Part shown: positions 17,687-25,955 of the stretch, one piece after another
Numbering within the stretch: the first letter of the stretch is position 1
Layout: every line of letters begins with the position of its first letter
Assembly (NCBI RefSeq): GCF_003063435.1
Contig: NZ_NESL01000002.1
Location: forward strand, 682,001 to 746,000
DNA from: Limnohabitans sp. 2KL-1
GTDB taxonomy: Bacteria > Pseudomonadota > Gammaproteobacteria > Burkholderiales > Burkholderiaceae_C
DNA length: 64,000 bases
Reading direction: 5' to 3'
Notes under the pieces: generated by a model
What the model was told of the DNA's origin: nothing
What the model saw: the letters and a program-made list of their open reading frames with translations, nothing else
Databases searched by the model: none
Program-made: the position numbers and the translations under genes

Positions 17687-17844
17687 CTGGCCCACGGCCT
17701 AGCGAACGACGTGCTGCCCGCCCACGAAGCCAATGTGGTCGCCGCCCGGTAAGGGGTCAAAGCAACTTTTATTAAACTGCCCGTGCCCATCTGGGGCACC
17801 AAGCAGGTGCTGCACTGCGCCCGCGACGGTACCGAAGTCAGCCA
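17687..17844 (+). pseudogene. fragment of a second enoyl-CoA hydratase gene
   Basis: This stretch matches 16222-16382 of the intact enoyl-CoA hydratase gene in two blocks. One is CTGGCCCACGGCCT and what follows to CCACGAAGCCAA; the other is the CCATCTGGGGCACCAAGC region. Between the blocks an unrelated AT-rich stretch with stops (17750-17781) replaces the original. Only about 50 codons survive, with no start. It is dead, and marks an old duplication. Confidence 0.8.
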
Positions 17845-17895
17845 GCACACGCTGCCCAAGCTACCTCCTCCGTTCACAACCCTCATTCATCAACC

Positions 17896-18237
17896 ATGTT
17901 CAGTGCTGCATTCATTTGGGAGCCCGGATCCTACGACGCTGAGTTCAACGAACTCAATGCCATCATCGATGCTGTGGCTAAAGCCTCGCCCGGCTTTATC
18001 GGGGTCGAAGAGTGGGCTTCAGACGATGGCAAACGTCGCAATGCCACCTATTATTGGGAAACCATGGATGGCCTCAAAGCGTTGGGAACCCATCCCAGCC
18101 ACATCGAGGCAAAACAAAAATATGCCCAGTGGTACAAGGGCTATCACGTTGTCATCTCGGAGGTCATCGAGTCTTACGGCGACTCTGCCTTTCAGCACCT
18201 CACACCCAATCAGCGCCATGCAAGCTCACTGACGTGA
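17896..18237 (+). CDS. antibiotic biosynthesis monooxygenase (ABM)-like small protein
   Basis: 113 residues with the ferredoxin-like dimeric alpha+beta barrel pattern of ABM proteins: FSAAFIWEPG strand, a central SPGFIGVEEWASDDG, YYWETMDGLKALGTHPSH, and a final strand YHVVISEV. The family includes quinone-forming monooxygenases and haem-degrading proteins as well as many members of unknown role. It lies between two pseudogene fragments and has no obvious partner, so the substrate is unknown. Confidence 0.7.
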   Translation: MFSAAFIWEPGSYDAEFNELNAIIDAVAKASPGFIGVEEWASDDGKRRNATYYWETMDGLKALGTHPSHIEAKQKYAQWYKGYHVVISEVIESYGDSAFQHLTPNQRHASSLT

Positions 18238-18267
18238 ATCAGTCGCAGGGCACCGTGACCTCGAGTC

Positions 18268-18372
18268 CAATGGATTGAGCACTTCAAACCCCAGCGCCAG
18301 GAATTCAGCCTCATTCCGCGCAACTGCGGTCAGTCCATTCACTTTCGCGTTGGCGGCCATCATGGCGTTAAC
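18268..18372 (-). pseudogene. fragment of a second vapC (PIN toxin) gene
   Basis: Read on the minus strand, the stretch encodes AMMAANAKVNGLTAVARNEA and then FLALGFEVLNPLD. This parallels the intact VapC end (AMIAATAKVHGLTVATRNVA, then DFQALGFEVFNPFA). Homology fades upstream at the catalytic Asp region. Most of the gene and its antitoxin are missing. With the enoyl-CoA hydratase fragment it shows that the hydratase-vapC segment was once present twice. Confidence 0.8.
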
Positions 18373-18636
18373 GTCAAACATGGCGCAGGCAGCGAGGTCG
18401 GCACGTCAATTTTTGACGGAGTTGAGCGGGCCAGCTGCTGGCCGCACCATGGTAAATTTGACTTCTTTTTGATCCATCGACCAAGCTCTTGGTCAAGACC
18501 TCATGCCTGCTTTGTTGTTTCGAGTATGTCAAGGGCCGCAACGGCGCAAACAGTCCGCAAAGTACGAACAAAAAGATCCACCAAGCCACCCCATTGAACG
18601 GGGTCATCGATTCGACCGGGTGCGCTGCTTGCACGC

Positions 18637-21369
18637 ATGCCGATGAGTGCCCGCCTCACGCTCTCCCCCCAAGGCCACCTTCGATTGGTCTTGCATGGCC
18701 CGGATTCGGACGCCGCCTATGCCTTGGACGCCCCCTTGGATGCGAGCCTGGAAGGGCCTTTGGACAAGGCCTTTTCGGCAGGCACGGGGCACGGCCTGCT
18801 GCATTTGGGGGCCACTGGTGTGGGGCAGGTTTTGCCGGCTGCATTCGCTTGGTGGCGTGACTTTGCCGCGCGTTATGTGACAGGTCTGTGTGCCTTGCCA
18901 GACGACACCTCAGTCACGGACATCACGGTCGCCGTGCCCGAGCGGGCGGCGCTGGAGACTTGGCTGCTTGACCTGCCGCCCATGCGCGGGGCGGAGTATG
19001 CCGATGCCGACGTTCTGGCGCAGTTGTGGGCGCAAACAGAGGCAGCGCTGCGTGCAGAGCTGGCCGCATCGCGCATGGGCGTGGCCGAATTTCTGCACAG
19101 CTGCAACGCGGCCTGGCACCAGGTGGGCAGGGTCCATTTCAATCTCGCAGAAAACCGCAAAGACCCGGACTCACCCTTCGCCTTCCTCGCCACCTACACC
19201 TCGCGCCTGTCCGCGCACGGCAAAGCCCAGCACATGCCGCTGTCGCGCGCACTGACCGAATTCTCAAACGGCAAGCAGCAAGCGCAACTGCTCAACCTGC
19301 TGGTGCCCGTGCAACGTGCGGCGGAGCATTGCGCGTGGTTGATGGAGATGGTGACCGAAGGCGAGATTTACCACCCGCTTCGCTGGACGCAAGAACACGC
19401 CTATGCATTTTTGCAAGATGTGCCCAAGCTAGAGGCCGCAGGCATTGTGGTGCGCACCCCCAGCAACTGGGCCGCAGGCCGCCCCGCACGCCCCAAGGTC
19501 AGCGCCAGCATTGGCAACCAACAGCCCTCAGTGCTGGGCATGGACGCCTTGCTTGACTTCGACATGGGCATCACCCTGGGTGACGACAAACTCACAGAGG
19601 CTGAAATACAAGCGCTTCTCCAAGGTGGCGATGGCCTGCAACTCTTACGCGGCAACTGGGTCGAGGTGAACGCGCAAAAGCTCAAACGCATGCTACAGCG
19701 CTTCACCGACATCCAAAACATCAGCACCAGCCAAGGCCTGTCGTTTGCCGAGGCCATGCGCCTGACGGCACGCGCCTCCCTCGATGCAGGCGATGGCACG
19801 GATGACGCCGCAGCCGACTGGTCTGAGGTCAACGCAGGGCCGTGGCTTGCCCAAACGCTGCAAGGCCTGCGCCGACCCGAAGGCTTGGCCCACATTGATC
19901 CGCGCCCCGAATTGCAAGCCACCTTGCGCCCCTACCAGGAAGCGGGCGTGCGCTGGCTTTACCTGCTAACGCGGCTGGGCCTGGGCGCTTGCCTGGCTGA
20001 TGACATGGGGCTTGGAAAGACCATGCAAATCCTGTCCCTGCTGGTGGTGCTCCAACGGGAAAGCAAGCAAGAGAGTCAGCACAAAAACACCGCGCCCTGC
20101 TTGCTGGTGGCCCCGGCTTCGCTGCTGGCCAATTGGCATGCAGAGAGCCAGCGTTTTGCCCCCAGCCTCAAGGTTCTCATCGCCCACCCGTCGGCCATGC
20201 CCGCAGACCCATTGCGTGCCTTGGAAGCCGCCGCCTTCGCGCAGGTCGATCTGGTCATTACCAGCTACAGCACGCTGCTGCGTTTGCCTGCGCTGCTGCA
20301 AATGCGCTGGCGGCTTGTGGTGGCAGACGAAGCGCAGGCCTTGAAGAACCCCAGTGCCAAGCAAACGCAGACCATCAAAAAGCTCAACGCGGCCAGCCGC
20401 ATCGCCCTCACCGGCACGCCTGTCGAAAACCGCCTGTCTGACCTGTGGTCTATTTTTGACTTCACGCACCCCGGCCTGCTCGGATCGGCCAAAGTCTTTA
20501 GCAACTTCGCCAAGCGCCTGGACAGCCAAAAGCACTACGGCCCCCTGCGGGCACTGGTCAGCCCCTACATTCTTCGCCGCCTCAAGACCGACAAACGCGT
20601 CATCAGCGATCTGCCCGACAAGACGCAAACCAATGCCTGGTGCCACTTGCGGCCCGCACAGGCGGCCTTGTACCAAGCGGCGGTCAAGGAGTTGGCCCAG
20701 GCTTTGGAGACTGCCGACGGCATGGCGCGGCGCGGTTTGGTGCTGTCGTACTTGATGCGCTTCAAACAGATTTGCAACCACCCCTCGCAATGGCAAGGCA
20801 ACGGCGCATGGGACGAAGAAAACAGCGGCAAATTTGCCCGCTTGCGCGAGTTGGCAGAAGTCATCGCGGCCAAGCAAGAAAAGATGTTGGTCTTCACCCA
20901 GTTCCGCGAAACAACGGCACCGCTGGCCGCCTTTTTGGGCAGCATCTTTGGCCGCGAAGGCCTGGTCTTGCACGGCGGCACGCCGGTGGCCCAACGGCGC
21001 GAGTTGGTCAAACGGTTTCAAGAAGACGATGCCACGCCCTTCTTCATACTCTCCCTCAAAGCCGGGGGCTCAGGCCTCAATCTCACCGCCGCCTCGCACG
21101 TCGTTCACTTTGACCGCTGGTGGAATCCCGCCGTCGAAAACCAAGCCACGGACCGCGCTTATCGCATCGGCCAAAAGCGCAACGTGCTGGTGCACAAATT
21201 TGTCTGCCGAGGCACTATCGAAGAGCGCATCAACCAGATGATCGAATCCAAACAAGCCCTGGTCAATGACGTGCTGCAAAACGAGACCGAAATGCAGCTC
21301 ACCGAGCTGAGCGATAAAGAGCTGCTCAATTTGGTGCAGCTCGATATTCACACCGCCATAGAGGGCTAA
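18637..21369 (+). CDS. SNF2-family DEAD/DEAH ATPase (helicase-like)
   Basis: 910 residues. The N-terminal ~430 residues are a bacterial SNF2-associated region. The ATPase starts near RPYQEAGVRWLYLL and has Walker A DDMGLGKT, the DEAQ box in VVADEAQALKNP, ALTGTPVENRLSDLW, and in the second lobe LVFTQFRET, LKAGGSGLNLTAASHV and ATDRAYRIGQ. SNF2 ATPases are DNA translocases that remodel nucleoprotein or displace bound proteins such as stalled RNA polymerase. The gene is followed after 36 bp by a SWIM-domain protein, a pairing found in many bacteria, so the two probably act together. Confidence 0.93.
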   Translation: MPMSARLTLSPQGHLRLVLHGPDSDAAYALDAPLDASLEGPLDKAFSAGTGHGLLHLGATGVGQVLPAAFAWWRDFAARYVTGLCALPDDTSVTDITVAVPERAALETWLLDLPPMRGAEYADADVLAQLWAQTEAALRAELAASRMGVAEFLHSCNAAWHQVGRVHFNLAENRKDPDSPFAFLATYTSRLSAHGKAQHMPLSRALTEFSNGKQQAQLLNLLVPVQRAAEHCAWLMEMVTEGEIYHPLRWTQEHAYAFLQDVPKLEAAGIVVRTPSNWAAGRPARPKVSASIGNQQPSVLGMDALLDFDMGITLGDDKLTEAEIQALLQGGDGLQLLRGNWVEVNAQKLKRMLQRFTDIQNISTSQGLSFAEAMRLTARASLDAGDGTDDAAADWSEVNAGPWLAQTLQGLRRPEGLAHIDPRPELQATLRPYQEAGVRWLYLLTRLGLGACLADDMGLGKTMQILSLLVVLQRESKQESQHKNTAPCLLVAPASLLANWHAESQRFAPSLKVLIAHPSAMPADPLRALEAAAFAQVDLVITSYSTLLRLPALLQMRWRLVVADEAQALKNPSAKQTQTIKKLNAASRIALTGTPVENRLSDLWSIFDFTHPGLLGSAKVFSNFAKRLDSQKHYGPLRALVSPYILRRLKTDKRVISDLPDKTQTNAWCHLRPAQAALYQAAVKELAQALETADGMARRGLVLSYLMRFKQICNHPSQWQGNGAWDEENSGKFARLRELAEVIAAKQEKMLVFTQFRETTAPLAAFLGSIFGREGLVLHGGTPVAQRRELVKRFQEDDATPFFILSLKAGGSGLNLTAASHVVHFDRWWNPAVENQATDRAYRIGQKRNVLVHKFVCRGTIEERINQMIESKQALVNDVLQNETEMQLTELSDKELLNLVQLDIHTAIEG

Positions 21370-21405
21370 CCGTCCACCACCCACTATTCAGAGGAGATCG
21401 CCAAC

Positions 21406-22485
21406 ATGGGTTATTTTGGCTACAAGCCGTATGTACCAGTGGCCACGCGCCGCGCCAAGGCGCTCACGGCCGTGACCAAGGCCAACAAAAAAGGCGCGAA
21501 CTACGCGCCCATTGAACCCTTCAGCGGTGCCATCGCTAAAACCTTTTGGGGCAAGGCGTGGTGCAGCAATTTGGAACAATACAGCGACTACGAGAGCCGC
21601 TTGCCGCGTGGGCGCAGCTACGTGCGCAACGGCACGGTGATCGACCTGCAAGTCAACACAGGCAGCGTGCAGGCCTTGGTCATGGGCTCATCACTCTACG
21701 AGGTCAGCATCACCATCCAAGCCCTGCCAGAGCCGCGCTGGAAAGCCGTGTGCGCAGACTGCTCGAACTCCGTCGCATCGCTGATTGAACTGCTGCAAGG
21801 CAAACTGTCCAAAGCGGTCATGGAGCGCATTTGCGCACCCACCACCGGGCTGTTCCCCTCGCCCAAAGAACTCAAGTTTGAATGCAGTTGCCCCGATTGG
21901 GCGGGCATGTGCAAACACGTGGCCGCAGTGTTCTACGGCGTAGGCGCCAGATTGGACCAACAGCCCGAACTGCTGTTCAAGCTGCGCCATGTAAACGCCC
22001 TGGACTTGGTCGCACAGGCCAGCGTTGCCCAACCGTCTGCCAGCAAAACCAAATCCAGCAAAGTAATGGACGCCAGCGACCTGGGCGATGTGTTTGGCTT
22101 GGATATGGATTTGGGGGGGGATTTGGGAGTGGATACAGCGCCTGCCAAACCAAAAACCACGCGGGCGAAAGCGCCCGTCAAGGTGGCATCGAAAGCGAAA
22201 ACAGCGGCCAAAGCAGAGACCAAAGCAACTGCTCAAAAATCCACAAAAACCCCTGCGAAAACAACGACAAAAAGGGCTGCAACAAAGGCAGCAAAAACGA
22301 CAGCCAAAACCGCTGCAACAAAACCAGCGGCCAAAGTAACTGCCAAAAAAGCCACGAAAACCACTGCGAAAACGGCTACAGCAAAGGCAGCCAAAACCAC
22401 TGCAACAAAACCAGCGGCCAAGGCAGCGGCAAAACCAATTGCAAAGAAAACCGTCGCCAAAAAGGCTGTCAAACAGCACGTCTAA
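21406..22485 (+). CDS. SWIM zinc-finger protein with histone-H1-like Lys/Ala tail
   Basis: 359 residues, with GAGGAG 10 bases before the ATG. Residues 1-200 hold the bacterial SWIM protein region: PIEPFSGAIAKTFWGKAWC, then the zinc motif CSCPDWAGMCKH (CxCxnCxH). From about residue 240 to the end the protein is almost only Lys, Ala and Thr in short PAAK/KTTAK/KKA repeats, like histone H1 or AlgP tails. Such tails bind DNA without sequence preference. The SWIM finger would contact DNA or a partner; with the SNF2 ATPase upstream this looks like a DNA remodelling pair. The tail on a SWIM protein is the unusual part. Confidence 0.85.
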   Translation: MGYFGYKPYVPVATRRAKALTAVTKANKKGANYAPIEPFSGAIAKTFWGKAWCSNLEQYSDYESRLPRGRSYVRNGTVIDLQVNTGSVQALVMGSSLYEVSITIQALPEPRWKAVCADCSNSVASLIELLQGKLSKAVMERICAPTTGLFPSPKELKFECSCPDWAGMCKHVAAVFYGVGARLDQQPELLFKLRHVNALDLVAQASVAQPSASKTKSSKVMDASDLGDVFGLDMDLGGDLGVDTAPAKPKTTRAKAPVKVASKAKTAAKAETKATAQKSTKTPAKTTTKRAATKAAKTTAKTAATKPAAKVTAKKATKTTAKTATAKAAKTTATKPAAKAAAKPIAKKTVAKKAVKQHV

Positions 22486-22501
22486 AAATGTCGAAAGCCA
22501 T

Positions 22502-22562
22502 CCATTGAATCCGTGAAAGCACATGTCACATCCAACAAAATCCATTCAATGGCCATTTTTTA
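22502..22562 (+). terminator. candidate terminator after the SWIM gene
   Basis: CCATTGAAT (22502-22510) and ATTCAATGG (22544-22552) are perfect inverted repeats separated by 33 bases. They are followed by CCATTTTTTATT. The long loop makes it weaker than a standard intrinsic terminator. Confidence 0.4.
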
Positions 22563-22626
22563 TTGAACCGGACCTGTGAAGTCTGAAATGCATCATCAGC
22601 GTCCCCTCCGTCCTATTGGCCCGATC

Positions 22627-23679
22627 ATGAAAATCTTCCACAACACCCACCACGCCCAGCACGCAGGCCGCCAAGAAATGTTCCGGGGCCGCTTGGTCGA
22701 TTGCCACGAAGTGCCTGACCGTTTGCGCTATGTGCTGGATGAACTGCAGCGCCGCCCTGTGGGTCAGTTGCTGACGCCCGATTTAGCGCTGGATGTGAAC
22801 GCCGCCATGGCCCGCGTGCATGCGCCGGACTATTTGACATTTCTGGCTCGGGCGTGGGACGACTGGGTGGCGCTGGACCCTGCCAATGCCGAGCGAGACG
22901 CCCTGCCCTCGGTCTGGCCGCTGGCCACCCGGCACGGCTTTCGCACCGATGTGCCGCCGCTCAACTTTGCGGCGCGGCTGGGGCAATACGCGTTTGACTC
23001 GGGCACGCCCTTGACGGCGGGCAGCTGGGCCGCGGCGCGTGAGGGCGCGGCCTGTGCACTGGCCGCCGCGCAAGCGGTGCTGGGTGGCGAACGCTTTGCC
23101 ATGGCGCTGACCCGCCCACCGGGCCACCATGCGGGGCCCAACTACATGGGCGGTTATTGCTTCATCAACAACGCCGCTGTGGCCGCGCAGGCCCTGCGCG
23201 ACGGCGGGCTGCAGCGCGTGGCTGTGCTGGATGTGGACTACCACCACGGCAACGGCACACAGACCATCTTTTATGAGCGCAGCGATGTGTTCACCGCGTC
23301 CATTCACGGCGATCCGCGCACCGAGTACCCCTTCTTTTTGGGCCATGCGGATGAACGCGGCGCGGGGGCTGGCGAGGGCTACAACCTGAACCTGCCGCTG
23401 CCACGGGGCACCGGGTTTGAGGCCTGGTGGGCCACGCTGCTAACCGCCATGCAGGCGGTGAGCGACTTTGCGCCACAAGCGCTGGTGGTGCCACTGGGGC
23501 TGGACACGTTTGAGGGTGACCCGATCTCGGGCTTCAAGTTGCGCAGTGCGGATTATTTGCAACTGGGGCGGACGATTGCGCAACTGGGCTTGCCGACGGT
23601 GCTGACGTTTGAAGGCGGCTATGCCGTGGCCGAGGTGGGGGTGAATACGGTGAACGTGTTGGAGGGTTTGGTGGGCTGA
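22627..23679 (+). CDS. HDAC-family deacetylase (class II / acetylpolyamine amidohydrolase type)
   Basis: 350 residues from the ATG at 22627, which starts MKIFHNTHHAQH, the usual acetylpolyamine amidohydrolase-like N-terminus. The catalytic parts are complete: TRPPGHHAGPNYMGGYCFIN with the His-His pair, zinc ligands in DVDYHHGNGT, the second zinc Asp in GLDTFEGDPI, and the GGY substrate tyrosine in FEGGYAV. It removes acetyl groups from polyamines or acetyl-lysine. It follows the SNF2 and SWIM genes on the same strand after a 141-bp gap with a possible terminator, so co-transcription is not certain. Confidence 0.9.
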   Translation: MKIFHNTHHAQHAGRQEMFRGRLVDCHEVPDRLRYVLDELQRRPVGQLLTPDLALDVNAAMARVHAPDYLTFLARAWDDWVALDPANAERDALPSVWPLATRHGFRTDVPPLNFAARLGQYAFDSGTPLTAGSWAAAREGAACALAAAQAVLGGERFAMALTRPPGHHAGPNYMGGYCFINNAAVAAQALRDGGLQRVAVLDVDYHHGNGTQTIFYERSDVFTASIHGDPRTEYPFFLGHADERGAGAGEGYNLNLPLPRGTGFEAWWATLLTAMQAVSDFAPQALVVPLGLDTFEGDPISGFKLRSADYLQLGRTIAQLGLPTVLTFEGGYAVAEVGVNTVNVLEGLVG

Positions 23680-23708
23680 GTGTTCGCGTAAGGCCGCAGG
23701 CCATGCAG

Positions 23709-23736
23709 CCCATCGCCCACAGGGGTGCGCTCCTAC
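23709..23736 (+). repeat. half REP element
   Basis: The sequence from CCCATCGCCCACAGGGGTGC to GCTCCTAC matches one arm of the full palindrome 32 bp downstream and lacks the other arm. It is an isolated REP unit in the fic-deacetylase intergenic region. Confidence 0.6.
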
Positions 23737-23767
23737 GGGCAGAGCCCCCGAAAATTTAGCCGCAAGT

Positions 23768-23850
23768 ATTTTGTAAGAGCCCACCCCGTGGGCGATGGGC
23801 GTGGCACACGCCCTGAAAACCATCGCGCACAGGGTGCGCTCCTACAAAAT
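23768..23850. repeat. REPIN-like palindrome, copy 1
   Basis: An 83-bp imperfect palindrome bounded by ATTTTGTA and TACAAAAT. Its arms contain GAGCCCACCCCGTGGGCGATG and its complement-like CATCGCGCACAGGGTGCGCTC. The same element recurs in the other orientation at 32556-32637, where the central GATGGTTTTCAGGGCGTGTG is nearly identical. Paired inverted REPs of this size are non-autonomous elements mobilised by RAYT transposases; no RAYT gene is in the window. It lies between convergent genes. Confidence 0.75.
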
Positions 23851-23869
23851 GCATTGACCAGTTAGCTGA

Positions 23870-25276
23870 TCACCCCTGAATGCTGCGCCAGCGCTCCAGC
23901 TCTTCGGGGCGCAGACCATAGCGGGCCAGCACGCCTTCGTGCAAACGCCGCAACTCTTGCATGACCAAAGCGCGCACATTTTCACGATCCGGGCCAGGCG
24001 CGGCCAAAGCCACTTGGTTGGCCACCAGCGCCAGCGGATCTTGCTCGGGGTTTTGCACCACGGCTTTAACGATGTGGCGAATGGCGTCGCGGTAAGTCAG
24101 CCGCAATACATCGGGCTCCACCACGCTGGACTTGACCGTCAGGTATTCCTTGGTCGAGCGCTCATAGGCCCACATGAACAAGTCGCGCAGCAGCTCCACG
24201 CGCCTCATCTCGTAAACGCCCAGCACCGAAGCGGTGTACCAGTCCTGCGACACACCCAAAAACGTGAGCGGGCACAGGTTGGCCCGCAGCAGCGGCCAGT
24301 TGGCCAGCAGACGCGACGTGCGTTTGTTGCAGTCGGCAAAAGGCTGCAAATACGGCAGGTGCACCATGGCAAAAAACGACTGCTCGAATGGGTCTTCGAT
24401 GGCATTGAATTTGGCCAGCGCTTCGTCGAGCAAACTGCCAATGAGCGACTGACCCGAAGGCGGCTGGTACACGCTTTGCCCAATTTGCACCGGATGCAGC
24501 CGCAAGCGGCCTTCGTCCTCGGGGCTTTCGAGCAGGTTTTCTGACAAAGCGCTGTGCAGGTTCATCAGCACATAGCGGCTGAACTGCGGCGCGGCCACGT
24601 TGTCCATGAGCAGCTCGATAGCGGCCTTGTGGTTCAGGATCATCTGCGTCTCGGTCACGCCATGGCCTTGCGCCTGCTGGCCGTGGGCGATCAGAGCGCG
24701 GGTGTCCAGGCGCGTGTAAGTGTTGCCCTCCAGGTGGCTGGATGCCCAAGACAGATCGATCAACAAACGGTCGAGCACGGCGCGGCCATAAGTGCCCGCA
24801 GGCTGCGGCCCCGGCCCGGTGCGGCCCATGCGGTGCAACTGCGCCCGCACAGGCTGGGGCAGATAAAACGTGACGTTGGGCTGGTAGGCCTGCAAAAACT
24901 CAGACTGGTAACCCACGGCTTGGCGCGTGCTCCAGGGCTGCGCCAGATAGGCGCGGATGTCTTTGCTGTCGGGTGAGAGCGGCCACTGGCCGGTAGAGAT
25001 TTCTTCTTCGGCCCGCCAGGCGGACGACTCTGACAAACCCACTGACGTGGGCAAAGCGTAAGCCACCACTTTTGGCGCGATTCCTGAATTGGCCACATAA
25101 CGGGTAGCACGCGCCTTGCCAAATGGCGCGATTTCGCCTTCTGCCACCCACTTGGCCAAAGCCCTTTGCAAGCTACGTCGTGGCACATTGGGCCATTTTT
25201 TAGAGGTATCGGCAAGCGATAAGCCATCTGGCTGAGCCTGAATGGCGGTCAAGAGTTGGGCGTTGAAGTCTGGCAT
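23870..25276 (-). CDS. Fic-domain protein with N-terminal winged helix and inhibitory helix
   Basis: 468 residues from the ATG at 25276 (MPDFNAQLL). A TTG-initiated extension would run through the palindrome upstream. Residues 1-60 form a winged-helix-like domain. Around 180-195 is SSHLEGN, the (S/T)xxxE(G/N) inhibitory motif of class II Fic proteins, whose Glu blocks ATP. The Fic loop HLPYLQPFADCNKRTSR carries the catalytic His, acidic residue, Asn-Lys-Arg and distal Arg, with Cys-Asn-Lys in place of the common GNG. Fic enzymes transfer AMP to proteins. The built-in helix means that it need not have a separate antitoxin; the N-terminal domain probably represses its own gene. Confidence 0.9.
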   Translation of the reverse strand: MPDFNAQLLTAIQAQPDGLSLADTSKKWPNVPRRSLQRALAKWVAEGEIAPFGKARATRYVANSGIAPKVVAYALPTSVGLSESSAWRAEEEISTGQWPLSPDSKDIRAYLAQPWSTRQAVGYQSEFLQAYQPNVTFYLPQPVRAQLHRMGRTGPGPQPAGTYGRAVLDRLLIDLSWASSHLEGNTYTRLDTRALIAHGQQAQGHGVTETQMILNHKAAIELLMDNVAAPQFSRYVLMNLHSALSENLLESPEDEGRLRLHPVQIGQSVYQPPSGQSLIGSLLDEALAKFNAIEDPFEQSFFAMVHLPYLQPFADCNKRTSRLLANWPLLRANLCPLTFLGVSQDWYTASVLGVYEMRRVELLRDLFMWAYERSTKEYLTVKSSVVEPDVLRLTYRDAIRHIVKAVVQNPEQDPLALVANQVALAAPGPDRENVRALVMQELRRLHEGVLARYGLRPEELERWRSIQG

Positions 25277-25277
25277 G

Positions 25278-25307
25278 ATTGGCGCAATTGTAAATAATCG
25301 CGCCAAT
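25278..25307. promoter_or_regulatory. palindromic operator over the fic start
   Basis: ATTGGCGCAATT and AATCGCGCCAAT form 12-base arms with one mismatch around a 6-base AT centre. The palindrome ends one base before the fic ATG and leaves no room for a ribosome site, so fic may be read from a leaderless or very short transcript. The protein's own winged helix is the likely binder. Confidence 0.6.
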
Positions 25308-25371
25308 TTAGCAAGCAATGATGTGGGCTAATCATTGATCCGGGCCGATGTGGTTTACATGAGCGCTTTTT

Positions 25372-25445
25372 TGTGGGAGCGGCGCCCTCGCCGCGATGGA
25401 GACTAGCAGACCGCCACACATCGCCCCGAGGGCGGGGCTCCCACA
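25372..25445. repeat. REP-type palindrome, second family
   Basis: A 74-bp palindrome from TGTGGGAGCGGCGCCCTCGC to GCCCCGAGGGCGGGGCTCCC plus ACA. The centre GATGGAGACTAGCAGACCGC differs from the elements at 23768 and 32556, but the GGGAGCG head and paired layout are those of REP elements. It lies between the divergent fic and antitoxin genes. Confidence 0.7.
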
Positions 25446-25570
25446 TTGATCGCAGCGCTGATCGCTATACCAAAAATAAGTAACACAAGCGTTACCATAA
25501 AATTACGAAGCGGCGACCCAAGCAAAGCCAGAAAGAAGGCCTTGGCTGGCAACAAAAAAGGAAAGACAAC

Positions 25571-25894
25571 ATGACCTTGACGCGTGATTTCAGGCAAACC
25601 GTGGTTGAGCGTGTGCAACGTGATCCGGCTTTTGCCAAAGCATTACTCGACGAAGCCGCCACACTGTTTTTGAGCGGTGAGCCGGATTCGGCGCGGTTGA
25701 TTCTGCGCGATTTGGTCAACGCCACCGTCGGGTTTGAAGGCTTGGCCGAACTGACTCACAAACCCAGCAAGAGTCTGCACCGCATGCTTTCACCCAAAGG
25801 CAACCCCAGCATGGACAACCTGGCCGCCATCTTCGACGCCATCAGAAATTGGCTGAAAGTGACTTTCGATGTTCGCGTGGTCGAGCTGGCATAA
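25571..25894 (+). CDS. orphan HTH antitoxin-like protein (addiction module antidote type)
   Basis: 107 residues, with AAGGAAAG before the ATG. The C-terminal half has a Cro-like helix-turn-helix: FEGLAELTHKPSKSLHRMLSPKGNPSMDNLAAI (helices 2-4, given as a region of about residues 55-87), typical of probable addiction module antidote proteins. Members usually follow a RelE/HigB-like toxin gene. Here nothing intact precedes it; a 42-codon open frame at 25446-25574 overlaps its ATG as ATGA but matches no toxin I know. It is probably an orphan antitoxin left after toxin loss. Confidence 0.7.
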   Translation: MTLTRDFRQTVVERVQRDPAFAKALLDEAATLFLSGEPDSARLILRDLVNATVGFEGLAELTHKPSKSLHRMLSPKGNPSMDNLAAIFDAIRNWLKVTFDVRVVELA

Positions 25895-25955
25895 GCCTTA
25901 AAGACTGCATGACTTAAAAGGTGAAACAAGCAACCCATCTAACAGCTGTTTGGGT

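Noticed and set aside
23680..23869. RAYT transposase or other mobile gene with the REP elements
   Set aside because: Only palindromic non-coding DNA is present; no transposase-like frame was found in the window.
25277..25318. TTG start extending the Fic protein
   Set aside because: The extension runs through the 30-bp palindrome, and the ATG at 25276 begins the conserved part.
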